Assembly (NCBI GenBank): GCA_963969595.1
Contig: OZ018411.1
Coordinates: 4,714,501 to 4,778,500, forward strand
DNA length: 64,000 nt
Direction: 5' to 3'
From: Neckera pumila
Taxonomy: Eukaryota > Streptophyta > Bryopsida > Hypnales > Neckeraceae
Shown here: one piece after another, positions 49,787-62,785 of the stretch
How positions within the stretch are numbered: the first letter of the stretch is position 1
Layout of the letters: every line of letters begins with the position of its first letter
Position numbers and translations under genes: made by a program
Notes under the pieces: model-generated
What the model was told of the DNA's origin: nothing
Database searches by the model: none
Seen by the model: the letters and a program-made list of their open reading frames with translations, nothing else

Positions 49787-50627
49787 AGGATTTAACCATT
49801 ATAATTCTATCTAGCCTAAGTGAGAATAGAATCAACTTAGTTATTGTAGTCATGTCTAACTTATAGCCTTTCTTTTATAATTCCATAAAGAGAGAGAATT
49901 CACTCGGAAGTATGAGTTGGTGTGAACACATTAGAATAGAAAATATATGTAAGGATCAATGAGAAGATATCAAAGACCTAACCTCCAAAGTCACCAATTG
50001 TCCGTAAAGGGGACAAATGGATTTGGAGTAGGCTCCTATGGTCTCAATATTTATTACACTACAAAAATTCTTAGCTCTCATGAGGTTTGCTTCCCTTCAC
50101 AAAGGGGATGTGAGTTCCCCGCAATGTGAAACTCACAGCCCCTTTGGCTACTATTCATGAATAATGGCAACGATAAAAAATAATAATAAAGTATTAAAAA
50201 ATTTAAAAAGATATTAATTTTTTTAAAATTACAATAAAATTTATTTTTCATTCCATTTTGATTTGTTATATGAATGTTATAGACAATCACAACATCTTTT
50301 TGAAGAAACAGCTTGGAAGATTCAATTGTGAACTCAATTTCAATAATTTTTGATAAAAAAATTCACAAGGTTAAGATTTGTTGCTAGACCAGATAAGAAT
50401 GCTTTCTTTACTTGTTTGTAGCACAGCAAGATCCAAAGGGAGAAAACCTTAGTTGGAACAAAAAAACATTAAGTGTTGGTCCTAGTCCAGATAACATTAA
50501 CAAGCCCTATTGCACAAAGGATTGTTAAGTGCAAGCTTTAAAAGGACTTCACATGTAAGTTGGTCACTTCTAAGGGATGTGGTGTGAGCTTCCAATCTGT
50601 CACTTGGGACTAATTTATTTTTATAGT

Positions 50628-51542
50628 TTAACCCCTAAAGGCCCAAGGCATTTTTTGGCTCCGAAACCACGGAAAACTGCCAGTTTTGTTGCAATCACCC
50701 AAGAAACCAAAAAGAACATTTTTTTAGAATCTAACCATAGGATCTTATACTTCACTTGTCTTGGATCATATCATAAAAATTTCATGAAGTTTGACCGTAC
50801 AGATTGGAAAAATATTAGCATTTGAAGTTGAAAAAAGAAGATTTTTGGAACTGTGGCTTGCAATTTCAGATGACTTTGACAGCCATTTGTAGATTTTTTT
50901 TTGCACTACATAAAAATGGCTTAAAAGTTTATTTATTGAATATTTGAGTTGAAGGTTGGAGAAAAAAGATTCAAAATGTCAAAACTTGATTTTCACATAT
51001 AAAAAAATTGCTAAGTAGAAGTAGGTCCAAAATCAAATGAAACACTAAATCATTAATAGCTCTTAGGTGGAATTAAAACACCACAATTCCAATGGTAGGA
51101 TTGTTTTAGAAAACAAACTTAACCTTTTCAAAAAAAAAGATTTGAAAAGATTTGAAAATTGCATTCAAAAATGAATTTTATAAGTTGTTTTTTAAAGAAG
51201 ATGCTTAGATTGCTCGAAAAAAAAGATTGTCTATAACTTTCTCATTTTGAGTCCAAATAGAATGAATCAAAACTTCAAATGTAGACAAAAAAATAGTCTT
51301 TGAGAATTTTTTTTTTTTTAAATACAATTTTTTACATTTTTTTTTTGGCCGATGAGTTGCTTTTTTTGACTTTGGGTAGCATAACTTTTGCTCCAATTGA
51401 AGAAAAAATTACATTTTTAGAAAGCTAATGTGATATTCTATCTTTGAAAAAAGTTTAAGAAAATCAAGACAAAATTTCAAGTCACACGAGTCTGCCCGAA
51501 ATTCCAAATGTCCCCCAAGGACTTTGGGCCTTTAGGGATTAA
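50628..51542 (-). mobile_element. piggyBac-like non-autonomous element, about 0.9 kb
   Basis: Left end TTAA-CCCCTAAAGGCCCAAGG, right end CTTTGGGCCTTTAGGG-ATTAA. Inverted relative to the 42.9-kb copy, with which it aligns along its length. The frame at 50577-50825 crosses the left end and is accidental. Confidence 0.7.
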
Positions 51543-52757
51543 GTTAAGTTTTACATTCAACCCCCCTAAAAGAGTGTTAAACTAAAGTAGGTCTATTACA
51601 TGCCAACATACAATTTGGTTCAAAATAGAATAAAATGTGTAAAATAATCCAAAATCACACATGTATATAGGTTAGAAACCTAGAAATAATCAAAATTGTG
51701 ATTTCTTAGTAAATACAGCCAAAATACCTAAATCTATTGTGCATATGACAAATCTTGGCTAAAATGTTACAAAGAAACTCCAGTGGGATTTTAAAGTTAT
51801 TTGCCAAAGATAGATTTTTGTTCCTTAGTTGTTCCGAGAAATAGTAGAAATTCTAATTGTTAGCCTACAAGTTTTATGAACTCAAGAAAAACCAGAAGAA
51901 GGCATCTATACCAAGCATGAAGTGTTCTAAGGCTAAAATCATGCTAGAAATGCAATGGCAAAGTTGGTTTGCGAAGATTCCTTTCCTTGTAAAAGATTCT
52001 ATGATCACCAATAAGAGAGATAATAAGATTTAATTTTCTTCTTTGAATGTGCAAAGTAAAACTATGAGCCTGCATAGCATATTTTATGATTAAAAGCTTT
52101 GTAAGTAAAAGATAGCTTATAGTTTTTTTACTCAAAGTAACAGTTCATTGTATATAGAACTTATAAATTTTTATTTTTATTTGAGAGCATGATTCATATG
52201 TTTATATACAATACATTCTTGTAGCTAGGTGTTTTCTTTAACACCCTTTATTATTAATTAATTTCTAGATTCTACTACAATGATAATTATCACAAGTGAA
52301 TTTAAATATAATGCTTGAGCCTATTATAAATTGGAGACTCTTAAAACCTATTGAATAAGGTTTTGAGGCTTCATTATTTATGATTAATAATGGATATTTT
52401 AAACATTTGTAACCTTTCATGTTTACGAAAAGACATGCCTCTTAACTTATGAAGTGACATCATTGGTATAATAAATCCATTGATATTCTTTATTAATTTT
52501 AGGCCTAATTTTCTATATTTGAATTTAAAATTTGAATCAATAAATTAGGCATTTCATCTAAATACCCTTAACTAGGAATCAAAGCTTCTAGGACATTGCT
52601 TTAAGCATCAAGAAACTAAAATTAAATATATCTTATCTTAGTGATACCAATACAATTATTTAAAATTTTAGCTTCAACATTTTTGCCTTGAAAATTGTGA
52701 GAAGGAACACAATCATTTTCATTTGTAATTGTTTAAGATTGACAAGACATTGTTACA
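51543..52757. other. AT-rich upstream region of the protamine-like gene
   Basis: No gene seen. The last 100 bp before the start codon are AT-rich and untranslated-looking, ending GTTACAATGG. No promoter motif stands out. Confidence 0.4.
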
Positions 52758-53300
52758 ATGGTTCTACCAAATTGTGCTTTGATCCACAAAACTTTTATTC
52801 ATGTGAAGAAAAAACAACAAAGCGCAAGCCTATTTCAAATAGGCAAGCATCTAGAAGCAATTTATGAAGAGAAAATAGATGCAAAGAAAAAGAAATTTAT
52901 CTTTAGGACATTTAAATCACTTGTTAAAAAAAGAAAGCTTTTGCAAAAAGGACTTGTTTACAAATCTACCAAGCAACGAGCTATAGCACATGCTAATATT
53001 TCTAAAAGAAGGCAGCATAGACAACGTCCTTCAATATATAGAAGACATTTTAGAAGACGCCATCACCATCGTCGTAGACATCATTATAAAAGACACCATC
53101 ATGGTGGACATCCACTTCACCGTCGTCATGGACATCACAAGATTTATATTCAAAGAAGTCACCACCAAAAATTTAGAGGTCGACATTATACAAATGAGCT
53201 ATCGGAGCCACGAGATTATACCAATAGTGTTCCATCTGTAGAAGTTTCTGAAAGCAAGCCACCTAGGGCTACATCTCGACCATCAAATAAACGAACTTAG
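52758..53300 (+). CDS. Protamine-like protein with linker-histone (H15) domain and Arg/His-rich tail
   Basis: Intronless 180-residue frame, ATG in an ACAATGG context, TAG stop. Residues about 3-71 fit the winged-helix globular domain of plant histone H1: helix 1 (A-L-I-H-K-T-F-I-H-V-K), S-A-S-L-F-Q-I-G-K-H-L-E, the basic recognition helix (K-K-K-K-F-I-F-R-T-F-K-S-L-V-K-K), and the closing wing (K-L-L-Q-K-G-L-V-Y-K-S). Residues 83-144 are an extraordinary run of Arg and His (for example R-R-H-H-H-R-R-R-H-H-Y-K-R-H-H-H); the last 36 residues are Ser/Pro/Glu-rich. H1-derived protamine-like proteins are known to compact sperm chromatin in liverworts and charophytes; this architecture suggests the same nuclear role. 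There is no usual Lys/Ala/Pro H1 tail. Expression and sperm role are inferred; the H15 similarity was judged by eye. Confidence 0.72.
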   Translation: MVLPNCALIHKTFIHVKKKQQSASLFQIGKHLEAIYEEKIDAKKKKFIFRTFKSLVKKRKLLQKGLVYKSTKQRAIAHANISKRRQHRQRPSIYRRHFRRRHHHRRRHHYKRHHHGGHPLHRRHGHHKIYIQRSHHQKFRGRHYTNELSEPRDYTNSVPSVEVSESKPPRATSRPSNKRT

Positions 53301-56300
53301 ATGAGTATTAGTTGTTTTTAAGTCCACGACTTTGTATTGCTCAACATTCAAAGAAAATCAAATATTTTAATTTGCTCTTTATGTATTCACATTTATCCAA
53401 TTCAAAGGGCTTTGTTGATTCTCTTGCATCTTGTAATTTAAATAGAAAATTATTTGGAAATTAGAAAACCTCCTTTAAAAGATTAGGAAGCTACTATAAA
53501 AATGTTTCATTAAGAGAATACAAGGAAAGAATACAAAATTGTTTAGATGTGTAATTCAACACCATCATTTGTGTCTTGGAAAATTTAGATAAAATTATTT
53601 CAAAAGATCTAAACATTCTTCACTTATAAGATTTTAGGTTCATAAATTTTTTTCATACATATTTAATGACAGCTCTTAATGGTGTAATTGCACAATTTGA
53701 TTTTTTAATTCTCAAATTTCATAAAGATATTCATTATATACTAAAGTATTTTTTATTAAACTTTAAACTATCCAAAACTTTAACACCATTGAATCAGAGT
53801 AATTAAAAAGAAATTCAAGGACAGTGCTAATTTTTTCCATTTCATTTTAAATTAATGATTTGAATATTTAAAATACAAGTTTAATGCAGTTTTGTTTATG
53901 TTAATGTTAAGGTTAATGATTATATATAAGCCAAAAAATAAGATGAAGACAATTCTAAAGGCAAAATATACTAAAGGCAGTACAAAATAACCTCAAAGAA
54001 TTTTTTTAAATGAAACTTTTGAAATATATATTGGAATAGACATTTTTGAAAAATTAATTGGAAATGAGGCATATGATGAAATACATTGATGTCTATAAAG
54101 CAACGGATGAAACTTCCTGAAATTTCATTGGTTGATGGTCAATTTTTGTCCGCTTGGGATTTCACACTTGATGGACAGTTGTTTTGCAAAAAGTCCACAT
54201 AACATTCATTAGCCTTTAGGGAGGGAGGGTTGCTATTATGTGAACATAGGAGTGTGTGCCTATAAGCTTAGAATACTACATGCCTATGTTATAGGTGTAT
54301 ATATTATAGAAACCGTCTATGATTATATTGTATATATATTACAAATGTCTATATTATAGGTGTTTATGATATATACCTATATTATAGTGTGTGGTATCTA
54401 TATTATAGGTACCTATATTGTAGGCTCAATGCTCACAAGCTCGCATTCTTGGGCTCACATACTAGCACCATTGGGTGATCCCAAATTTTGTCCACCAAAC
54501 AAAATGAGTTTATTTAAGAAGAAAGGAGTTAAGAAAGAGCTTCCTCAGATCAATAATGAAACTACTACAGAGGAACTTTCACAAGTATAGTTTCATTGGT
54601 CATCCGGTTCCTAGTGTGAAGCCATGCATTGGACAAACAAAATCCATGGCAATTTCCCTCCACACCAAGGTGGACAAAGTAGTAGATCAACCCCTAAATG
54701 TCTCAATCCTTTTCTAAATTTTTGCACATTTTTGCTTATATCTTTGTGTAGAAACATCATTTATCGGAATTTCATGAATTTGGTCATTAAGGAAGGTTGT
54801 CTTTTCTAGACTCAAATATTACGTTGGATGAATGAGAACTCAATTGGATAAAATAGTGCAATGAAGGCATCTGTTCATTGTCCAAATATGGACATCAGTG
54901 CGCTTCAAGGTTAAGGATTTTGTCCACTGCTCTTGGACATCCATGTATGAGATAAGTGAATATCAATTGGAAAATATTATAGCAAATCCCTTTTTCAAAA
55001 ATAAATAAACTCAAGTTGAAGATAATGATCAAAATTGAGTTAATATACAAACTTAATATTATCACTGAATATGCTATGAAGCATTGTCAATATAAAAGTC
55101 CTTATACTTTTTCATTACTAATGAAAATAGAAAGAATTGTTGAAATGTAATAAAATCTTAACCCTTCTATATGGATTGAACAAAGAATCATTGAAATTAA
55201 AATAAACACAGTTTTCTCCAACTCAATCTTAGACTGTAAATAACAAATCTCATAATTTTTTTTTCATAACTGAAGACAAAGTTCATTAAGCTTGTTCACC
55301 TAGCAAGTGCTACATAAGATAATTTAATTAGTGCACTTGTAATAATAACATTAACTTGTGATAATTTGGGAATTCTTTATGCGAATCTGTGAGGTATGCT
55401 AATATGGAAGCTCTTAGTAGTTTTATTAAATTCAATGTAGTGTGGTTATCACTATTTTCAATCATTATCATTGTAATTGTCATCTAATTTTCATGCAACT
55501 TCCATCCACTTCTATCTTCATCCATCCAATTTTCATGCAACTTCCATCCACTTTTATCTTCATCCATCCAATTTTCATCTAAAACTCATCTATATATTCA
55601 CACTAATTAAAGCACATTCATTCAACATTCATCCATATTAGTTCAGAGTCTAACAATATTTAAATTAATTTGTCTACTAGTAAGGTATGCACAATACACT
55701 GGCCATTATCAACATTGACTAAAATGTGACAACTAACATTTGAACCAAAAAGCGTCATAAAAATTTAGATATTGAGTAAGGTAACTCCTTCCATTCTCGA
55801 CCATTGACCCATTCCCAACCTATAGGTGCACGTATTTCTGACGATGATAGAATGCGGGTTAATAATTAGGTAAAAAGTTAATGAATGATTGGAATTAGAC
55901 TCTCTACACATTGGCCATAGGTCCGGCACACTTTTTGCCTCCCAAAATTCATAGTAATTTCAATTCAAGCAATAAAATTACAATTTTTTTTGCAATCCAT
56001 ATCATTTTTATTGATGTACCTTTGAAAAATATTTGTTTTGCCTTCACTACTCCAAATCATGTTCAAATTCCTTATTTGGTCGGTTGAAGGGGGGTTTATC
56101 TTACTCAAGACACAATCAAAATAAGAAAGTCTACAAGAGCATAGTATTTTTTTTGGGTACGCCTAGGAGTAGTCCTTTGAAAATCCATAATTTATTAACC
56201 CCTTAATGTGTAAAATGTTCTCCAAAATTGACAGTTTGAGAAGAATCATTATAAAGTATTATTTGGAAAAATATTTTGGAAGTGATATTTAAATAAATTG

Positions 56301-58095
56301 TAAAATTGAGTTTTAGATTCCATCCATACTTATATCCATATGGTTAGATTTACCAATGCCATCACTAATATTTTTTTATAAATTTTGAAAGGAAAATTTT
56401 AAAATTTTTTTGAAATTTGATTACAAGAAAATTATTATCCTATTTTGAATAAAATTTGTTGGAATGGATTTGAAATGAGGTTCTCTTCATATAATGATTT
56501 TTGAAATTTTTATTTTCTTTAAATCTATTCCAGCAATGACCTCATTTTTGCAAATCCAATTTTAAACTTATGTTAATGCAATTTTGGCTTCATCAACCAC
56601 TTGACATACTTCCACATTTAGAATTTTAGAAAAAAATGTATTTGAGTACCACCAAATCCAACCACTAGATAGGACAACAACTTCATATAGTACCTCCACA
56701 AATTAGAATGACTTTCATCCAAGCAATAATGAGAAAGAAATATCAATTTTAATTTGTTTGTTGTCCAAATTGAATGTCAGAGTGCTAAGTAAAGGGTTAA
56801 TACTAGCATTTTTAGGGGGGACAAAATTTCACCACCTCTGACAAAAAGGAGCTAATACCTTGACTAATGCCTCTCCAAATTTAATTCAATGGGACATTTC
56901 TAGGAATACCAGAGTTATAGTAAAAAAAAGGATTTGTTAGTTCAATGTCTAAATAATGCGGTACTAAAATTGTCTTTTAGTTTACAATTAGATCTTATTA
57001 AAAAAACATTTTTTAGTTTTAGTAACTATACTTGGTTGTAATTCAGTTGGTGACGATTATATAGACGTATGGGAGGCAACCCATTCATGATCACACCCCC
57101 ATTCTGGCTATATAGGCTGTTTTGTGCAAGAGGAGATAAACAATGATTAGTTATGCCGCGGTTCTTGATGCAATTGTAGCACATTATGATTGGCTATAAG
57201 ATTCTCAATATTGCAACCAACCCTTGGTCGGAAATAAGAAGGTCTATATGACTAGTATGGGTCGAACATAATTTTGAGTGAAAAATTTCATAGTAATTAT
57301 GTTTTGAAAAATAAAATTTGGAAATTTATGGAAACCTTCCAAACTCTATTTTTGCACACAAAAAATCTTTCCCGCTGAGGAAACATGTAATCGCTTAAGT
57401 GGTCAGAAATGAGTTGCCTCGATATGTGATTGCCAACTTACTGGGGGTAGTCACAGCTTGTTTGGCAGCACCGTGGAGAATGGAGATTGAGATTTGAGGA
57501 GGAAAAATAGGAGCCAACCTGGGTGAACAAGCTGTGACCACCCTCAAATGGTCGCTTGTTGAGAATGGACAATGGACATGGATGGACCACGACTTCAATC
57601 TCCAATGTTCACCGCTTTCGCACTCCCAACCTTCACCTCCGAAGGTGGATGTTGAGGGTGAACAAACAATGTCACACTAAGAATATTCCAGCAAAAAGAG
57701 GCCAACCCTATGCCGCCACCACTTCTATCTCCATTGTTCACCTCGACTGTGAACAAGCCGTGACTTTGATAATGAATCCACGCCACCAACAGTGCCATTA
57801 TGAGGCGTAGGTCGAGATGCCAATTTCTGGACAGGGATGTGGAATTGGGACGTGGGAATGGATAGACCCTTCAAGACCTCAAGCGTCTGGGCTTTTGAGC
57901 TTCAGCTCCTTCAGCGCCTTCAGAGCAGCACCAACTTCTTAGACGACGTGTTGCAATAACAATCTCCTGCTCCAATCTCGTCTTGCGGCACCGGAATGAC
58001 GATGGAGGATCTCCTCCCGTAGTTTAACTGCTGTCGCTATCAATCCTGAATTACTTTTTGTGCTCTTTTACAGAAGATCAATCGACGACGGCGCC
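53301..58095. other. Intergenic, minor repeats, promoter of SET gene at right end
   Basis: No gene supported. A 42-bp tandem duplication (AATTTTCATGCAACTTCCAT...) occupies 55486-55569. At 57447-57541 an inverted pair GGTAGTCACAGCTTGTT / AACAAGCTGTGACCACC encloses about 60 bp, and a related AACAAGCCGTGACTTTG lies near 57743, suggesting a small MITE. Composition becomes GC-richer from 57.4 kb toward the SET-domain gene. Confidence 0.45.
55486..55569. repeat. Tandem duplication, 42-bp unit
   Basis: Two units beginning AATTTTCATGCAACTTCCAT differ at one visible position (CTTCT versus CTTTT). A truncated third (AATTTTCATCT) follows at 55570. Confidence 0.8.
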
Positions 58096-61000
58096 ATGGC
58101 CGCCCTGGTATTCAACGCCGTTTGTCTCCGTTCCTCCTTTCTGCCCCCGGCGGCACTCTCTGCACCTTCTCTCCCTTCATCGCCATCTCTGTGGATCTCT
58201 CCTATTATTGTCTCTTCACTGCAGAGCACGAAGGAGAAGGAGAAAGACCGGTATTTCCCATTACCTCTGATTTTTGTTTTTTTGCTTCTCCCATATACAT
58301 CGCCTTTATAGGAATAGCTCATCAATTTTAGAAAATATTCCGTGCCTTGACCTAATTCTTAGAATAGTCACAGGTTATGCTGCTACACTAAGCCTCGAAT
58401 GAATCTCCTGCGTTGTCGTGCATTGTGATACGCCGTCGGAGTGTATGGATGGTTGCAGCTGCAGCTCGGAATGTTGAGAAATATTTGATTAGGCAATATC
58501 GTTTAATTATGAGACTGCACGACAAGAACTGATCGAATTACGCTTGCCGAAGTTTTAGTTGACAAGAGATTAATTACCAGTAGCAATTACCAGTAGCAAT
58601 TTTTGTTTCTATATGTCTCTCTTCGTATCTCCTTACAATGTCTGCTGGACTGTGTACGCATATGAAGTTCAAACGATGTCTTATCATCTTCTGGTCTGCG
58701 TGATAGTACGATTTCTGCAAACCTGCAAACCATCAGAGATAACATAGATCTTTCAGATTATTATTCAGAGTTGTGAGTGGTCTCTCTGTAGTTCAGCTAT
58801 TTAGCGTAGTGACCTCCAACTGTGACTCTAAAAGAAGCTGAATCTCGTCGTTTACAGGTAAGTATGCTTCTACACTAAGCAATTACTTCGAATGAGCCTC
58901 CTACGTTGTCGGGGTTATGGATCGCTTCAGCTCGGAATGTGACGAAACCCCTGATTAAGCAACAAATGTCATTAATTCTAGGAGCAGTTTCTCAGATTCG
59001 GAACTGGGAAATCAAGGGAGGAAGTATCGCTTGTAGGATTTGCTCGTTTTTGTAGTTAAAGCAAGTTTCTTTGGAACATATAGTTGAATGTACTTCTGCG
59101 GAGTTCTGGGATACACCATCGCTTACGTCCAGTCACGCAATGAAATGAATTTTACCTTTCTAATATTTTTTTCAATTCGCTCGAAAAGGAAGTTGAGTCC
59201 TGAACCTGTGAATTTAAGTTGTTTATTAGAGTCTGAGACATTGCGTTATACGTCGCATTGGGGAACGATCGTATGAAATGTGCAATTTTGAATGTATTAT
59301 AGGAAGAGGACGGGTGTGAGCTGGGGATGCGAGCCTCAGTCTATTGAGAACGGGTCGTTGCTACAAGATTGGTTAACCAATGAGGGCCTTGCGAAACAGA
59401 AGCTGGTATTGGACAGAGTAGATTCTGGAGGCAGGGGCCTTGTGGCAACGCAAAGCCTGCGTCAGGGTGAACGACTGTTGTTTGTGCCATCGAGGCTTCT
59501 TATTTCTGCTGATTCGGTGAGTTGGTTCCTCAGGTGTTATTGTGGTCGCTTGCCATCACTATGCCTTAGTGCCTGAACTAAAAATTGAAATTCACTTTGG
59601 AATCTCGTAGGCAATTCTAGTAATTTTCAGTACAGTTTTTATTGTCAATAACTTCGGCATGGTTTCTTCGTTCTATAGATATATTTTGCTAAATGATTCA
59701 TTTCAAGTCCTAAAGATATGGAAGTGGCCACTTGTGTCTGTTTCGGCACTTAGGGGTTAAAATTGATTGAAATATTATTTCTGTATTATTTCTATATAAT
59801 TTTGCTGCAATGTGGTTGCTGTATTTTCAGGCTGTGCGTTTCTCTCAATATTTGTTGCTGTGGATAGTTGTAATTTTCTCATTTGCAACACGTCCGGAGG
59901 GTGGGCTTTAAATTTGCGCAGGAAAAGTGCTCATTTAGACGACAGGCCTATTCAATTTACCTATGTCCTGACACATGTCGGCGCAGGAGTGGGGTTGTGC
60001 TGAAACAGGAAAGATACTCAGGGAGGCTGGGCTTCCAGAATGGCCTACGCTGGCAGTTTTTCTCATAAGTGAGGCCAGTCGAGGAAAATCATCTCGTTGG
60101 TTTCCTTACTTCGTTACCTTGCCAAAGACACCTTCGTCCATCTTGCAGTGGTTAGTGATCAAGCATTTACTGCTACAGCATATTGAATCTAAGTAGCCCC
60201 CGGTCGCAAATTTCCACTTTAGCTCAGTCAAGAATTCAGTTCGCACTGACACTTTGACAAATAAAAATCATTAAACATTTCCTTAAACAGACCTGTTGGC
60301 GGTTTTTGAACAGGACCGAGGATGAAGTCAAGATTTGGTTAACTGCATCACCTGTCAGAGAGAAAGCCCTGGAGTATATCAGAGATGTGACAGAAACGTA
60401 AGTATATGTACCACCTTTTTTCCAAACCGGCATGGAACTCAAGGGCAGATTAGTTTGCATTCGGTCCTGAAGAAATCTTCATGGCAAGCTGCGTGTGGAT
60501 CACTAAGAGGATTGAGGTTTTTGAACAGATATCGAGATCTCCGGGCAACGATTTTCTCCAAGCATCCTGAAGTGTTTCCGTCTCAGGTATTTCAAACATT
60601 TCTTGGTACGGTCTCTTCTGTCTGGTTAGCTTCATGCGTCTTCCTGTTATGTATCAGATTGGTTATAGCTATGACTATAAGAATATAATAGGAATGAAGT
60701 ACCCCGTTTCAAGCAAACTTCAAGCTTTGACGTTTGGAAATCCGCAGGTGTATACTTTGGAGGCATTCAAATGGGCTTTTGGTATTCTCTTCTCCCGACT
60801 AGTAAGTTCTCACCTTATTCTTCCTGTCTGTTGACAATTTTCACAGGTCGTCGTCGTATGCCATGTTAATTTTGGAAATGAGCTGTCGAGTGTAATGAAA
60901 GTTAGCTCTGGACATGCTTGAAATCTTTTGCATGTGAGTGAAACGTAGAAAAGCACCTCTGTTAACTAAAGATTTCTGTGAATTTTACAGGTAAGACTGC

Positions 61001-62785
61001 CTTCACTTGGAAAACTTGCCCTTGTACCCTGGGCCGACATGTTGAATCACAATCCTCAGGTACTACTTTCTACATTTCGACGGTCTGGATAATATCAATT
61101 TTTTGGGGCAAAAATGGAGCAAGGATCTTGTATTAGACAATTTGTGCTATCTTTACCTTTGAGTCAGCATCTTTGAAAATTGTTCTGATTTGCCACAGAA
61201 GAGAAAATGATTATGTCTGGTCACTGAAGCACCGCCAGGGGATTTGCAGGTAGATGCTTTTTTGGATTTTGATCAGAGCAACGGAAAGTCAGTTGCATTC
61301 GTCACAGACCGTGCTTATCAATCTGGAGAACAGGTATGGATACAGACTTGCAAATAGTGCATTATTTTTGGCTGCATTGCCATCGTTTATTATTTACGAA
61401 GCAATTATTGTAATCTCGTACTTAAAAATAATATTGAAATAGATTTGACTTTGGGTTCGAGATGGGTATTTTACTGCCACAACTCAAGTATGGGAACGTG
61501 TCTCAGCAAGATATCTGGAACAGGTCTTCATTTCTTATGGTAAACGACCAAGCGGAGATCTTCTTCTCGCGTATGGCTTCATTCCGTCTGAATTCAACGC
61601 ACATGATTCTGTGGAGCTCGAAATGGATTTAGACAATGAGGACCCTTCATACGAGACCAAGTTGACCGCGTTAAAAGAACAAGGCCTTTCTTCGTATCCT
61701 TCACATTTGATGTCAATTTCGTCCACTTGAAATGTAAAGCTCACTTTTTCAAGGTCATTGCAATTGTGTACGTTTGAATTCGATTTATTTATTTATCATT
61801 TTCTTTCTCTCTACTTCGCGAAGGGAGAATTGGATCTTTGACTAAAGCAGGCCACAACGGTTTCCAGTAAGAAAGGATGGTTTTCCAGCACAATTACTTG
61901 CCTATGCTCGGCTAATTGCCACCCGATCTTCAGACCCTGCTCAAATTTCTCAGGTATGACGTTTCGTTTCAAAGCTTTTCACGAAAACTGAGACATCGAT
62001 TGATAACACCAAAGTCACCCATTCCAAATTGTGTCTTTCATTAATTTTGGATTCTTCAACTTGGGTTGTTATGAACTGCTGGTACTCGGAATGCCCAGAT
62101 AGATGGCTAGAGCAGCCACAGAAGCAAAAGCGACAGAAAATGACACTTCTGATGTGGAGGCCATGCTTTCCGCTGACGAAGAAACTAATGCTTATGAGCG
62201 AGTTCTGGCAGTTTGTGAGAATTCTATCACGGAGTACACCAATTTTTTGGAGGTAAGCTGAATACCATTCTAGACCATTAAAGATCGTCCTTCAAGAATC
62301 TGTACTGATGATCTCCCAGAGCTGAGTTTTAGTAAAATTGGCCGGGTTTATGATTGTGTTTATTAAGCGCTTGCTTTGTTTGTGCGATCCTTCTCCAGGC
62401 GAACGAGGAGTCCGATGACGATACTGATGTAGATGCCAGCGCACGTATCAGCAGAACTCGGATGCTAAAGGAGTTGGCAGTGAAACTTTGTAAAAATGAG
62501 CAGCGCATGCTGTTTAGGTTACAATATGTGAGTAGTCTATCCTTTTCCATCTGCAATGAAATGTTTTTCTGTTATTCACAATACTGAGTATGATAATGTG
62601 CTGCGAGAGAGTGTTTAACATCCTTCTCTCTTCTGTTGCAATAGATACTGCGAACTGATTTGCGAGGATTGCGAACCTTACCCGGCTCAGAAAGCATGAG
62701 TGGGGGTGCCAAGGGGAAGGCAAAACGTGCGAATGGAGGCCTTTTTAACCTGTTTAAGTGGAATATCGACATCCTTGAAAAGTAG
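58096..62785 (+). CDS. SET-domain protein methyltransferase, Rubisco LSMT-like, probably plastid
   Basis: Thirteen exons: 58096-58250, 59303-59516, 59987-60150, 60314-60397, 60529-60586, 60748-60801, 60991-61059, 61250-61333, 61524-61693, 61851-61953, 62103-62252, 62399-62527, 62645-62785. Every border is GT-AG, all phases match, and the sum is 1575 bases (524 residues plus TAG). Exon 1 is a Ser/Pro/Leu-rich transit-peptide-like leader (MAALVFNAVCLRSSFLPP). The split SET domain spans about residues 90-300: G-G-R-G-L-V for cofactor binding, W-A-D-M-L-N-H-N with Asn262-His263, and G-E-Q-V-F-I-S-Y-G with the catalytic-type Tyr299. The C-terminal substrate-binding region follows to about 480. From memory it is closest to the Arabidopsis At3g07670/At1g24610 type. 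Family members methylate lysines of Rubisco, aldolase or other plastid proteins; the substrate here is unknown. Intact. Confidence 0.95.

Noticed and set aside
52990..53241. 83-codon frame inside the protamine-like gene
   Set aside because: Out-of-phase reading of the Arg/His repeat codons (CAT/CGT periodicity gives Ile/Asp/Val runs).
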